Below, one piece after another: positions 1 through 7,100 of a stretch of 9,276 nucleotides of DNA. A model generated the notes under the pieces. The model was not told where the DNA came from, made no database searches, and worked only from the letters and a program-made list of their open reading frames with translations. Both the position numbers and the translations under genes were made by a program. Numbering within the stretch: position 1 is the stretch's first letter; each line of letters starts with the position of its first letter. Source of the DNA: an uncultured Saprospiraceae bacterium (GTDB taxonomy: Bacteria > Bacteroidota > Bacteroidia > Chitinophagales > Saprospiraceae); assembly GCA_937930625.1 (NCBI GenBank), contig CALHBW010000326.1, positions 1 through 9,276 of the forward strand, in the 5' to 3' direction.

Positions 1-1548
1 CAAAGTCAGCCGTTCAAAAAGCGGTAGCGAGGCAGCTTCCATCATATTTCTTTCTTGAAAGTGTAATTGTTCAAAGGCGGTCAACTTCATCATTTCGCGG
101 CTGAGGAGTTTAGAGTGTTTGGTATTTCTCGCAATGGCTGCACTGATTTCGACAAACATCATCTCCAAACCCTTCGATTTGAAAGTCGCGCGTAGCATGT
201 CGAGTAACATGATATTTCCTGCGCCTTCCCAAATCGGTAGCACCATCACATCGCGCATAATTTTGGGCATCACCGTATCTTCGATGTAGCCGAGACCGCC
301 CATGAGTTCCATGCTTTCGCGGACTATGTACACGCTATCTGCGGCAGTACTGCGCTTGACCATCGGTGTGAGTAAGCGTAAGAGGTGGGCTTCGGTTTCG
401 TCGCCATTATCGGCTTTATCGAGGGCTTCCACGGCTCGCATGGTCAGGTAAAAATTGGCGACTTGCATCGCCCCAAGTTCTGTCAATTTCGTGCGAATCA
501 AAGCGTGTTCAATCGCTTCTTTCCCAAAGCTAATACGCTGACTAACAAATTGATACGCCTCAATCAATGCCCGCCGCGAACCACTCACTGCCGCCACCGA
601 ATTATACAAGCGCGACAGGTTAATCATATCCGCCATAATACGAAAACCCTCAAACTCACTACCAACCAATTTACCTACCGTATTCTCCAAAATACACTCT
701 GCACTTGCCATAGAGCGCACCCCCAATTTATCTTTCAGTCGAATGGTACGCATCGGATTACGACTACCATCGGGTAGGTATTTTTCTACGAGAAAAATGG
801 ACAATCCCTTCGTACCTTTCACGCTTTCGTCGGTACGTGCGAGTACAAAAATCAGGTCAGCATTCACATTACTGCAAAACCATTTTTCACCACTCAATAC
901 ATACAAATCATCTTGGAAATGCCTAGCCGTCACGATATTCGCACCGACATCCGAGCCACCCGCTTTTTCTGTCAAAAACATCGCGCCTGTAAATAAATCA
1001 TCCGCTTTCAAGGTCGCAATTCGTGGTAGTAATCGCGCTTTATCCGCCTCATTACAATAGCGATGAATGAGTCGCGCCACACCGTCCGTCATGCAGAGTG
1101 GGCAGTATTGACCGGATTCGCTCATCGCATAAAGATAGCCCGCAGCAAAACCAAGTCGGTGTCGTTCCGTTGCGTATTGCTCTTTCAATTCAGGCTGCCA
1201 TTTGACATGAAACATCTCCGACTGCACCGCAATTCGCATCAATTCCCAATAATGTGGATGAAATGTCACCTCGTTAATATCCTCGCCGTAGGCATTTCTT
1301 GGTGTGAGTTTTGGTGGGTTTTTATCGGCGTTCATGGAGTATTCGTCCATTTCTGTGGCGGCTTGTTTGCCAAGTCGATTGAGTCTGTCGTGCATGTAGG
1401 CATAGCCGGACGCAGAGCAATATTGATTGAGATAATGTTGTAATATCAAGTCACTCGCGTAGAAGTTTTTACTCGTAGAAAAACCTTCGGGCAAGACGCG
1501 ATTTTTATCTTTGGGATAGACGGAGGGTTTTGATTTTTCTTGTAACAT
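1..1548 (-). CDS. AidB-like acyl-CoA dehydrogenase family flavoprotein, C-terminus cut by window edge
   Basis: Reading leftward from an ATG at 1548, 516 codons are open without a stop to the window edge. The protein matches the AidB branch of acyl-CoA dehydrogenases, FAD enzymes that oxidise acyl-CoA thioesters; E. coli AidB (541 aa) is a DNA-binding alkylation-response member. I recall and can align several AidB blocks: NPPKL...FHP (77-98), TEKAGGSDVG (193-202, the flavin/substrate loop), LPDGSRNPMRTIRLKDKLG (258-276), and GGLGY followed by PIWEGAGNIM, where Glu441 sits at the place of the catalytic base. Length is near full; probably a few tens of residues are missing. The leader is A/T-only with no Shine-Dalgarno site, as usual in Bacteroidota. 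The substrate is unknown; a broad role in fatty or branched-chain acyl-CoA oxidation is as likely as DNA protection. Family assignment is firm, physiological role is not. Confidence 0.93.
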   Translation of the reverse strand, partial: MLQEKSKPSVYPKDKNRVLPEGFSTSKNFYASDLILQHYLNQYCSASGYAYMHDRLNRLGKQAATEMDEYSMNADKNPPKLTPRNAYGEDINEVTFHPHYWELMRIAVQSEMFHVKWQPELKEQYATERHRLGFAAGYLYAMSESGQYCPLCMTDGVARLIHRYCNEADKARLLPRIATLKADDLFTGAMFLTEKAGGSDVGANIVTARHFQDDLYVLSGEKWFCSNVNADLIFVLARTDESVKGTKGLSIFLVEKYLPDGSRNPMRTIRLKDKLGVRSMASAECILENTVGKLVGSEFEGFRIMADMINLSRLYNSVAAVSGSRRALIEAYQFVSQRISFGKEAIEHALIRTKLTELGAMQVANFYLTMRAVEALDKADNGDETEAHLLRLLTPMVKRSTAADSVYIVRESMELMGGLGYIEDTVMPKIMRDVMVLPIWEGAGNIMLLDMLRATFKSKGLEMMFVEISAAIARNTKHSKLLSREMMKLTAFEQLHFQERNMMEAASLPLFERLTL

Positions 1549-1568
1549 TTTTTATTTTTTTTAATATA

Positions 1569-1627
1569 AAATTACGCAAACAAAGTGTTATTATTTTTTT
1601 ATTTATAATAATTTAATAATCAATAAA
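1569..1627. repeat. 58-59 bp direct repeat, copy 1 (upstream of the acyl-CoA dehydrogenase)
   Basis: Begins with AAATTACGCAAACAAAGT, continues through an AT-rich stretch and ends AATCAATAAA. A second copy in the same orientation lies at 1961-2018; the first 18 bases are identical and the rest is similar with one length change. Copy 1 starts 21 nt upstream of the dehydrogenase ATG. On the minus strand it reads ACTTTGTTTGCG, loosely like the 3' half of a Bacteroidota -7 box, so it may contain that gene's promoter. That function is inference. Confidence 0.75.
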
Positions 1628-1636
1628 AAAATAAAT

Positions 1637-1784
1637 TGGCTATCCGTCTAAGTTTGCTTGCGGTGTGTTACTCGTCTGACGAAGATTTTGTGAAATGTAG
1701 TGATTTGTCTCATAAAATATTCGCGCTGAATAAAGGGATTCGTCTGACGAGTATTCGCTTTAGACAAAGTTAGACGGGTAGCCA
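1637..1784. repeat. 148-bp palindromic (MITE-like) element A
   Basis: The ends are inverted copies: TGGCTATCCGTCTAA at 1637-1651 against the reverse complement TGGCTACCCGTCTAA (1770-1784), one mismatch in 15. Further in, TACTCGTCTGACGAA (1669-1683) is repeated exactly in inverted orientation at 1739-1753. A third arm pair is centred near 1703 (ATTTTGTGA against TCATAAAAT, 14 paired positions with two mismatches including flanks). No ORF fits inside, so if mobile it would need a transposase elsewhere. No convincing target duplication is visible. Its core resembles element B at 1827-1948. Confidence 0.8.
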
Positions 1785-1826
1785 CTAATAACCAATTACT
1801 AATCAACTAATTACTAACCCCAAATT

Positions 1827-1948
1827 AAAGTATGGAATAGTCGGCAGACGAAGGATTTTATAAAAATTGGTGATTTTATCACTCTGATACGTTCTGTTTA
1901 CAACTGAATTCGTCTGACGACACCGGAATTTGCTCAACCATACTTTGG
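1827..1948. repeat. About 120-bp palindromic element B, diverged relative of element A
   Basis: The tips are a 9-bp perfect inverted repeat, AAAGTATGG at 1827-1835 and CCATACTTT at 1938-1946. Just inside are CAGACGAA and TTCGTCTGACGA, the same motif that marks the arms of element A; ATTCGTCTGACGA is identical in both (1738-1750 and 1908-1920). The left core (GACGAAGGATTTTATAAAAA and the GTGATTT that follows) aligns with that of element A at roughly 25 of 30 positions. A short perfect hairpin, GTGAT-TTT-ATCAC, lies near the middle. The outer tips differ from those of A, so the two share a core but not ends. Confidence 0.65.
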
Positions 1949-1960
1949 TCGAACACTACC

Positions 1961-2018
1961 AAATTACGCAAACAAAGTATTTTTACTTTATAATTATAAA
2001 AATTTAAAAATCAATAAA
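1961..2018. repeat. 58-59 bp direct repeat, copy 2
   Basis: Same orientation as copy 1 at 1569-1627 and identical over AAATTACGCAAACAAAGT. The two copies bracket about 330 bp that contain palindromic elements A and B, joined by an A/T/C-rich spacer (1785-1826). This could reflect duplication of the original upstream region followed by insertions between the copies. Confidence 0.75.
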
Positions 2019-2042
2019 TTACATTTATTTTACGTCATAAAA

Positions 2043-2081
2043 ATTAATCATTAATCATTATACATTAACCATTAACCATTA
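2043..2081. repeat. 7-bp tandem repeat, about 5.5 units
   Basis: Successive heptamers are ATTAATC, ATTAATC, ATTATAC, ATTAACC, ATTAACC, then a partial ATTA. The array ends three bases before the stop codon of the HEAT-like gene (2084-2086, minus strand), so it lies in that gene's 3' untranslated region. It is simple low-complexity sequence and no function is visible. Confidence 0.8.
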
Positions 2082-2083
2082 TT

Positions 2084-2599
2084 TTACATTTTTTTTAGTG
2101 CCTTAATCGTCTTCTTTCCACGACTTTTAATCCCCGCCGAACCATGCAGCAACATATCCTCAATCACCGTTATCAGTTCATCTTTTAATTCGGGTTGTTC
2201 GCAGGTGATATTGTATAAAATGGTCATGGAGAATGCCTGTACTGCGGCAGCATCTTTTGGGTTCAAGAGAATGTCAAAGCAGGTATTGACGACTTCGCCT
2301 TGATATTCCTCCGGGATATTAACGAACTGCAACACACGCGCTATATTGCGCCGTACCCATACGGGATGTTCGGGCTTTAGTAGTGGTACATATTTGCCAA
2401 TATACGGCACAATCAGATACGGATATTTATCGGCACAATGGCTCATCGCCCATGCAGCACGTTTGACCATATCTTTCTCATCACTGAAAAAAATCTGCAT
2501 CAGTTCGTCGAATTTTTCCCTATCGCCACCTATATATGCGGCTACGCGGACGGCGTTTTGTTTGCTGTGTTCGCTGGCTATTTGTTGATATAAATTCAT
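2084..2599 (-). CDS. Small all-helical HEAT-like repeat protein, function unknown
   Basis: The product is 171 residues with no signal peptide and no membrane segment, so probably cytoplasmic. The sequence is a chain of amphipathic helices with HEAT/Armadillo character: repeated blocks in which a hydrophobic helix with Ala is followed by a short polar turn, e.g. VKRAAWAMSHCADKYP (45-60), VRRNIARVLQFV (82-93) and AVQAFSMTILYNIT (119-132). The C-terminus is basic (KSRGKKTIKALKKM). HEAT-like solenoids usually bind other proteins or nucleic acid; no catalytic motif is seen. The ATG at 2599 is preceded by an A/T-rich leader of only 10 nt before palindromic element 2610-2722, so its promoter must lie in or beyond that element. 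The gene is same-stranded with the dehydrogenase but 535 bp away, and divergent from the pseudouridine synthase. Conserved-hypothetical status is my inference. Confidence 0.8.
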   Translation of the reverse strand: MNLYQQIASEHSKQNAVRVAAYIGGDREKFDELMQIFFSDEKDMVKRAAWAMSHCADKYPYLIVPYIGKYVPLLKPEHPVWVRRNIARVLQFVNIPEEYQGEVVNTCFDILLNPKDAAAVQAFSMTILYNITCEQPELKDELITVIEDMLLHGSAGIKSRGKKTIKALKKM

Positions 2600-2609
2600 G
2601 ATTTTTAAT

Positions 2610-2722
2610 CCGTAGCGTAATGCGTCTCGCTTGCGTACCGTAGAGAAAATTCATGAATTTTTTCTACGGTACGGGTATTGCGCGGGTAGTACGTGGCGCA
2701 AGCCGGAGGCATTACGCTACGG
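2610..2722. repeat. 113-bp palindromic (MITE-like) element between divergent genes
   Basis: The outer 14 bases are perfect inverted repeats (CCGTAGCGTAATGC at 2610-2623, its complement at 2709-2722). The match extends to 23 of 26 positions (2610-2635 against 2697-2722), ending in GCTTGCG/CGCAAGC. Inside is a 40-bp near-perfect palindrome at 2634-2673 centred on ATTCATGAAT, so the element folds as a stem with an inner hairpin. It is more GC-rich than its surroundings and carries no gene. From memory, similar sequences are scattered through some Bacteroidota genomes, but that needs a search. Confidence 0.85.
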
Positions 2723-2761
2723 TGACTATGCGGACGGTATTGTTGTCGTAAAAATAAGAAA

Positions 2762-2798
2762 ATCTGTGAATATCTGCTGAATCCGTCAAATCTGCGTT
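2762..2798. repeat. Degenerate 9-bp tandem repeat, four units
   Basis: Units are ATCTGTGA, ATCTGCTGA, ATCCGTCAA and ATCTGCGTT, starting at 2762, 2772, 2781 and 2790. They sit just before the probable promoter of the pseudouridine synthase gene. This may be low-complexity drift; no regulatory role can be shown. Confidence 0.45.
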
Positions 2799-2806
2799 CA
2801 ATTCCG

Positions 2807-2814
2807 TATTTTTG
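2807..2814 (+). promoter_or_regulatory. Probable Bacteroidota -7 promoter box for the pseudouridine synthase gene
   Basis: TATTTTTG fits the Bacteroidota -7 consensus TAnnTTTG and ends six bases before the ATG at 2821. Transcription would then begin at or next to the start codon, giving an almost leaderless mRNA, an arrangement I know from other Bacteroidota genes. No clear TTTG -33 box is seen at the expected distance, which weakens the call. The box also supports translation starting at 2821 rather than at the upstream in-frame TTG. Confidence 0.4.
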
Positions 2815-2820
2815 CGGCTT

Positions 2821-3537
2821 ATGAAATTCGATATTATATACCAAGACGAAGCAATTGTGATAGTCAATAAACCGCCGGACTTTCTGACCGTACCGGATAG
2901 GTTTGCTCACAAATTACCGAATCTGTACAATACACTTCAGAAGAAATTTGGAGAAATATTTATCGTGCATCGCATTGATAAAGAGACGAGTGGGATTATT
3001 TGTTTTGCACGGACAGCGGAGAGTCATAAAGAATTGTGCCGACAGTTTGAACAGCGTGAGGCAGAGAAGATATATTGGATTTTGGTGCAAGGTATTTTGC
3101 AAGAAAAAGAGGGCGTGATAGATGTGAAAATGGCAAAAAACGAACATCGCCCCGGTACTATGGTCGTAGCGAAAAAAGGCAAACCTTCTGTCACAGAATA
3201 CAAGGTTTTGGAAGAATTTGAACGATATTCGCTCGTCGAAGCCAACATTAAAACAGGACGACAACACCAAATCCGCGTACACTTCCGACATATCGGTCAT
3301 CCACCTGCGATTGACCCGCTTTACAGCAATAAATCTGAGTTTTTTCTTTCCGAAATCAAAAAAAAATACACTCGTGCGGGACGAGGAAAAGAGGAACGTC
3401 CACTCATGTCACGTACAACACTACATGCGCACACCCTACGTATCATACATCCAGTGACAGGGAAAGAAATAACTTTTGAAGCAGGATTGCCTAAGGATTT
3501 TAAGGCAGTTTTGACACAACTTCGCAAGTGCATGTAA
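2821..3537 (+). CDS. RluA-family pseudouridine synthase
   Basis: The 238-residue protein is a stand-alone RluA-type catalytic domain, which isomerises specific uridines in rRNA or tRNA to pseudouridine. The signature HRIDKETSG lies at 50-58, with Asp53 as the catalytic aspartate. The N-terminal strand IIYQDEAIVIVNKPPD (5-20) and the RQHQIRVH motif (147-154) are also family hallmarks. There is no N-terminal S4 RNA-binding domain, unlike RluC/RluD, so it is more like the short RluA/TruC class; the target base cannot be read from sequence. A basic stretch (about 179-192, KKKYTRAGRGKEER) precedes the C-terminal strand. I chose ATG 2821 because the family's N-terminal strand starts there; TTG 2812 would add only three residues. 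The stop lies two bases before the left arm of the 3540-4102 cassette. Confidence 0.93.
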   Translation: MKFDIIYQDEAIVIVNKPPDFLTVPDRFAHKLPNLYNTLQKKFGEIFIVHRIDKETSGIICFARTAESHKELCRQFEQREAEKIYWILVQGILQEKEGVIDVKMAKNEHRPGTMVVAKKGKPSVTEYKVLEEFERYSLVEANIKTGRQHQIRVHFRHIGHPPAIDPLYSNKSEFFLSEIKKKYTRAGRGKEERPLMSRTTLHAHTLRIIHPVTGKEITFEAGLPKDFKAVLTQLRKCM

Positions 3538-3539
3538 AC

Positions 3540-3598
3540 AAGTTCAAATTCAAGTATCAAGCGCAAGTTCAAGTTACGCGAATTTACTACGTAAATTC
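3540..3598. repeat. Left 59-bp inverted repeat arm of the cassette
   Basis: The outer 40 bases are degenerate copies of AAGTTC in register (AAGTTC, AAATTC, AAGTATC, AAGCGC, AAGTTC, then AAGTTACG). The inner 19 bases form a hairpin by themselves: GAATTTAC, loop TAC, GTAAATTC (3580-3598). The arm begins two bases after the stop codon of the pseudouridine synthase gene. Confidence 0.9.
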
Positions 3599-3656
3599 CT
3601 ATTAAATAAAATGTAGTTTTGTTTTTATGTGTTTTGTTTCTTAAAATCAAATATTT

Positions 3657-4019
3657 ATGGATGGAAAACAATATGATTTAGAAGACAGATTAGTTGAATT
3701 TGCAGCTAATACTATTCGTATGTCAAGAAAGTTTCCGAGTGATTTCACAGGTAACCACCTCGGTGGACAGATTATACGTTCTTCAAGTAGTACTGCTTTA
3801 AATTTCGGAGAAGCGCAAGGGACTTCAACAGATAAAGATTACATTAGTAAAGCCGCAATTGTATTGAAAGAATTGAAAGAAACGAGGGTAAATCTGAAAA
3901 TTTTATCAAAGTTGGAATATGGTGATAAAGATTTGAGAGAACAACTTTTAGATGAAGCAGAACAACTCATTAAAATTATCGCAACGATTATTAAAAATAA
4001 AAAAAGTAAACCATATTAA
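3657..4019 (+). CDS. Four-helix-bundle protein, 23S rRNA-intervening-sequence (bS23-like) family
   Basis: This 120-residue protein matches the four-helix-bundle family named after proteins encoded in 23S rRNA intervening sequences. Recognisable features are an N-terminal helix (LEDRLVEFAANTIRMSRKFP, 8-27), the GNHLGGQIIRSSSSTALNFG segment followed by EAQG (31-54), a DYISKA helix, LKELKETRVNLKIL (71-84), and a long charged C-terminal helix ending KNKKSKPY. No catalytic residues or signal peptide are seen. Family members form pentameric basic bundles; the DGR accessory protein Avd is a relative that binds nucleic acid. The role of free-standing copies is unknown. It fills the interior of an inverted-repeat cassette with its own AT-rich 58-bp leader. 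There is no Shine-Dalgarno site. ATG 3657 is preferred; ATG 3661 is out of frame. The family call is strong. Confidence 0.9.
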   Translation: MDGKQYDLEDRLVEFAANTIRMSRKFPSDFTGNHLGGQIIRSSSSTALNFGEAQGTSTDKDYISKAAIVLKELKETRVNLKILSKLEYGDKDLREQLLDEAEQLIKIIATIIKNKKSKPY

Positions 4020-4043
4020 AGCATTGGGTATGTGCTATGAAAA

Positions 4044-4102
4044 GAATTTGCGCAGCAAATTCGCGTAACTTGGACTTGAACTTGATACTTGAACTTGAAC
4101 TT
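4044..4102. repeat. Right 59-bp inverted repeat arm of the cassette
   Basis: The reverse complement aligns with the left arm without gaps, with seven mismatches. The inner hairpin is GAATTTGC, loop GCA, GCAAATTC (4044-4062). Compared with the left hairpin, one A-T pair has become G-C on both sides of the stem, so pairing is kept although the bases changed. It lies 25 bp after the stop of the four-helix-bundle gene and 90 bp before the CotH-like gene. Confidence 0.9.
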
Positions 4103-4192
4103 ATATCAGTGTCACGATTTAGGTTTTAAAAGGAAAACTAGTGCATAAATATGTCATAGTTTTAGCATGTTTATAAACTAAGTTTCCGATTA

Positions 4193-7100
4193 ATGAGGAA
4201 AGCCTACATCCTGTCATCTACCCTTGTGTTTTTAGTCCAAGCACTAATCGCGCAATCTATGCCGCCTGTTCAATTTTCTGTTGAAAGGGGATTCTACGGT
4301 ACTGCATTTACTTTAGCATTAAGCTCCGATAGTACTTCTGCGACAATTCGTTACACATCAGACGGTACTTCTCCAACTACTGCCACAAGTACAATTTACA
4401 CTGAACCAATATCGGTCAATTCATCGTCTGTCATACGAGCGATTGCCTACACAGATTTGGATACTTCCGAAGTCGTCACTCACTCCTATTTATTCCTTTC
4501 GAGCGTCTTTCATCAATTTGGAATACCTGCCGGGTTTCCCGAAAAATGGGGCGAATATGAGGCTGATTATGAGGTCGCGCCCGCGATTGCGGATAATGCC
4601 GAATACCGAAATATGATGCTGCAAAGTTTTGATGAATTTCCGGTGATTTCACTGGTGACGAATCAAGATTTTTTATTTGATGACAGCATTGGAATTTATA
4701 CCAATTCAGAGGAAAGTGGCATCGAATGGGAACGCCCTGCCTCGATAGAAATGATTCATCCTGACGGCACAGAAGGTTTTCAGGAAAATGCCGGATTGCG
4801 AATTATGGGAGGCATCACGCGCCGTGCCGAGCATTACAAAAAACACAGTTTAAGATTATTATTTAAATCGGAATACGGCGCGAAAAAATTGAATTATCCG
4901 GTATTTGGCGAAGCCGGAGAAGATAAACACAATACACTGGTTTTGAGGATGGTTGGGCAGTTTAACGTAACTGACCATCGTCCTTATCAAGCCGAGAAAA
5001 CACAAATTATCAAAGACCAATTTTTCCGCGAATTACAAGAAAAAATGGGGCACTCGGCAGTGCGCGGACGCTTTGTACATGTGTTTTTGAATGGCTTATA
5101 TTGGGGAATGTATAACCTCACAGAACGACCTGACGCAGCGTACATGGAGGAATATTTTGGTGGAGATAAAAGCGATTATGATGCGATGAATGTTCTCAAG
5201 CCCGTGGATGGCGATTCGCTCGCTTGGTATGAGATGATTGAAATTGCGGATGTAGGGCTCAACATAGAAGAAAATTATCAAAATATCCAAAACTACCTCG
5301 ACTTAGACAATTTTTTCGATTATATGCTGCTCAATCATTGGGGATTGAATACGGATTGGGATGTGAATAATTGGTATGCGACACGTAAGCGTGAGCCGGG
5401 CGCGAAATTTCAATTTTTTAGCTGGGATGCAGAGTTTACGTTGGCGTATTTTGGAGATTATTATCAAGGAACGGTGTATGACCAAAATTTGTATCCTTAC
5501 CCACGACATCTTTTCCATCAGTTGATGTCGAATGCCAAAGCGCGTATGGAGTTTGCTGATCGCGTGCAATGCCATTGCTTTGGTGACGGCGCATTGGCGA
5601 CCGAAAATGCCATTGCACATTACACGCAATTGAGCGAGCAAACCAAAAATATCGCCGTAGCCGAAACCGCACGTTGGGGAGATATGACGGGCGTTCAATA
5701 TACCTTTAATGACCACATTAAACCGACTACGGAAGATATTCTGAATAATCAACTGCCAGACCGCACCAATGATTTGATTGCTTTTTATCGTTTACGTGGC
5801 TCATTTCCGGTCTTTTCAGGCGTTGAGTTTAGTCAAAACGGAGGCGCGATACTTCCTTCTCAAAACATTTTCCTGACCAACCCAAACCTTTATGGCGAAA
5901 TTTACTACACCACCGACGGCACCGACCCGCGCATGGACGACGGCAGCCTATCACCTAGCGCAATTCACTACACACAGCCATTTCTAATTACTGAAAATGT
6001 TGTAGATATTAGGGCGCGAGTGGTTCAAATAAATTCCCTTATACCCAATCAATGGTCGGCAATGTGTCCCAAGCGATTTTTTATAGAGCAAAATCTTCAT
6101 TCGCTGGTGATTAATGAAATCAATTATCACCCCGATAGCTTATGTAGTAGCGGACAAGGGAGCGAATTGGATTATCTGGAAGTAGTAAATGCAGGTAATC
6201 ACGCAATTAATCTGACAGATTGCTACTTTTCGCAAGGTGTAAAATATACTTTTCCTTATGGTACGATATTGAATCCCAATGAATATTATGTGATTGCAGA
6301 AAATGTGGATTCATTTGCCATCAATTACGGTTTCAAACCGGACGACCAATACGGCGACGCACTCTCCAACGGAGGCGAAACTATAGCCATCAACGACCCT
6401 TTTCATCGCCTGATTGACTCGGTGGCATTGGACGATGTAAGCCCCTGGGATGCAGGACCGGACGGCGGTGGTGCTTCCCTCGAATTACTGAATACGGCTT
6501 GGGATAATAATAATCCAATAAATTGGTTTAGAGCAAATTATGCTTGTAAAGGCACGCCCGGAGCAACTAATTCACGACAATGTGATTTTGTGGAAGAACG
6601 TGTTGTTATCAATGAAATAAATTATAATTCGGACAATAATGCAGACCCCGGAGATTGGGTGGAATTATACAACCCAATGCCTTATGAATTGGACTTGTCG
6701 GGTTGGCAATTTTTCGATGAGAATAATGGTTTTACCTTTCCTGATGGCACCACTCTGGGTATAGGTGCGTACTTGGTTTTGGTGGAAGATTCGACGATGT
6801 TTGCATCTATCTTTCCGAATGTGCCGAATTACTTTGGCGGTTTTGGTTTCAATTTGAGTGGAGGAGGAGAGCGCATTACGATACTTGCGGATGCTATGTG
6901 TGTAGCAGATTACGTGATTTACGATGATGATGCCCCCTGGGATACCACGCCGGACGGCACGGGCGCGACGCTTTCACTCATCAGTACAGGCTTTGATAAT
7001 AATTTACATTCTTCTTGGATTCCTTCAACTTACTTGAATGCACCACGCGGCACACCGGGTAGGGCAAACGGGCTTTGTCCCACGACTACCGTGGCGATTC

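Larger units (their letters stand above)
3540..4102 (+). mobile_element. Inverted-repeat cassette carrying a four-helix-bundle (IVS-type) gene
   Basis: A 563-bp unit bounded by 59-bp inverted repeats (3540-3598 and 4044-4102, 52 of 59 identical) and containing a single gene, 3657-4019. The encoded family was first recognised inside intervening sequences (IVSs) of bacterial 23S rRNA, which likewise end in complementary arms that pair and are cut out by RNase III. Here there is no rRNA nearby, and the unit lies between an RNA-modification gene and a secreted-protein gene. No target-site duplication is evident (left flank GTAAAC, right flank ATATCA). Boundaries are firm as a repeat structure; mobility is inferred from form only. 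Confidence 0.65.

Noticed and set aside
385..1443. Three consecutive open frames on the plus strand (385-777, 743-1060, 1063-1443)
   Set aside because: They lie antisense to the 516-codon AidB-like acyl-CoA dehydrogenase frame, which contains clear family motifs; their translations show no family resemblance and are rich in His, Arg, Thr and Asn, as expected from a shadow frame.
2043..2081. Heptamer array as replication iterons
   Set aside because: No rep or dnaA gene, no DnaA boxes seen, and the heptamers are low-complexity A/T/C sequence in a 3' UTR.
1549..2083. tRNA, rRNA or small gene in the 535-bp gap
   Set aside because: No cloverleaf, rRNA motif or credible ORF is visible; the gap is accounted for by repeats and AT-rich spacer.
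2605..2910. Minus-strand open frame of about 100 codons across 2605-2910
   Set aside because: It crosses the palindromic element and overlaps the start of the pseudouridine synthase gene; no recognisable domain or plausible start context.
3540..3579. AAGTTC units as a CRISPR array
   Set aside because: Units are six bases without spacers and form part of an inverted repeat arm; no cas genes are present.
2914..3671. Several minus-strand and alternate-frame open frames over the pseudouridine synthase gene
   Set aside because: Antisense or frame-shifted copies of a gene with intact catalytic motifs; translations are low-quality and unrelated to known families.
3540..4102. Diversity-generating retroelement, since Avd accessory proteins are four-helix bundles
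   Set aside because: No reverse transcriptase, template repeat or variable repeat is present in the window; the protein fits the general IVS-type family better.
4145..4174. Small hairpin (ATAAATATG / CATGTTTAT) upstream of the CotH-like gene as a regulator
   Set aside because: Only 8 of 9 A/T-rich pairs; easily expected by chance in this composition.
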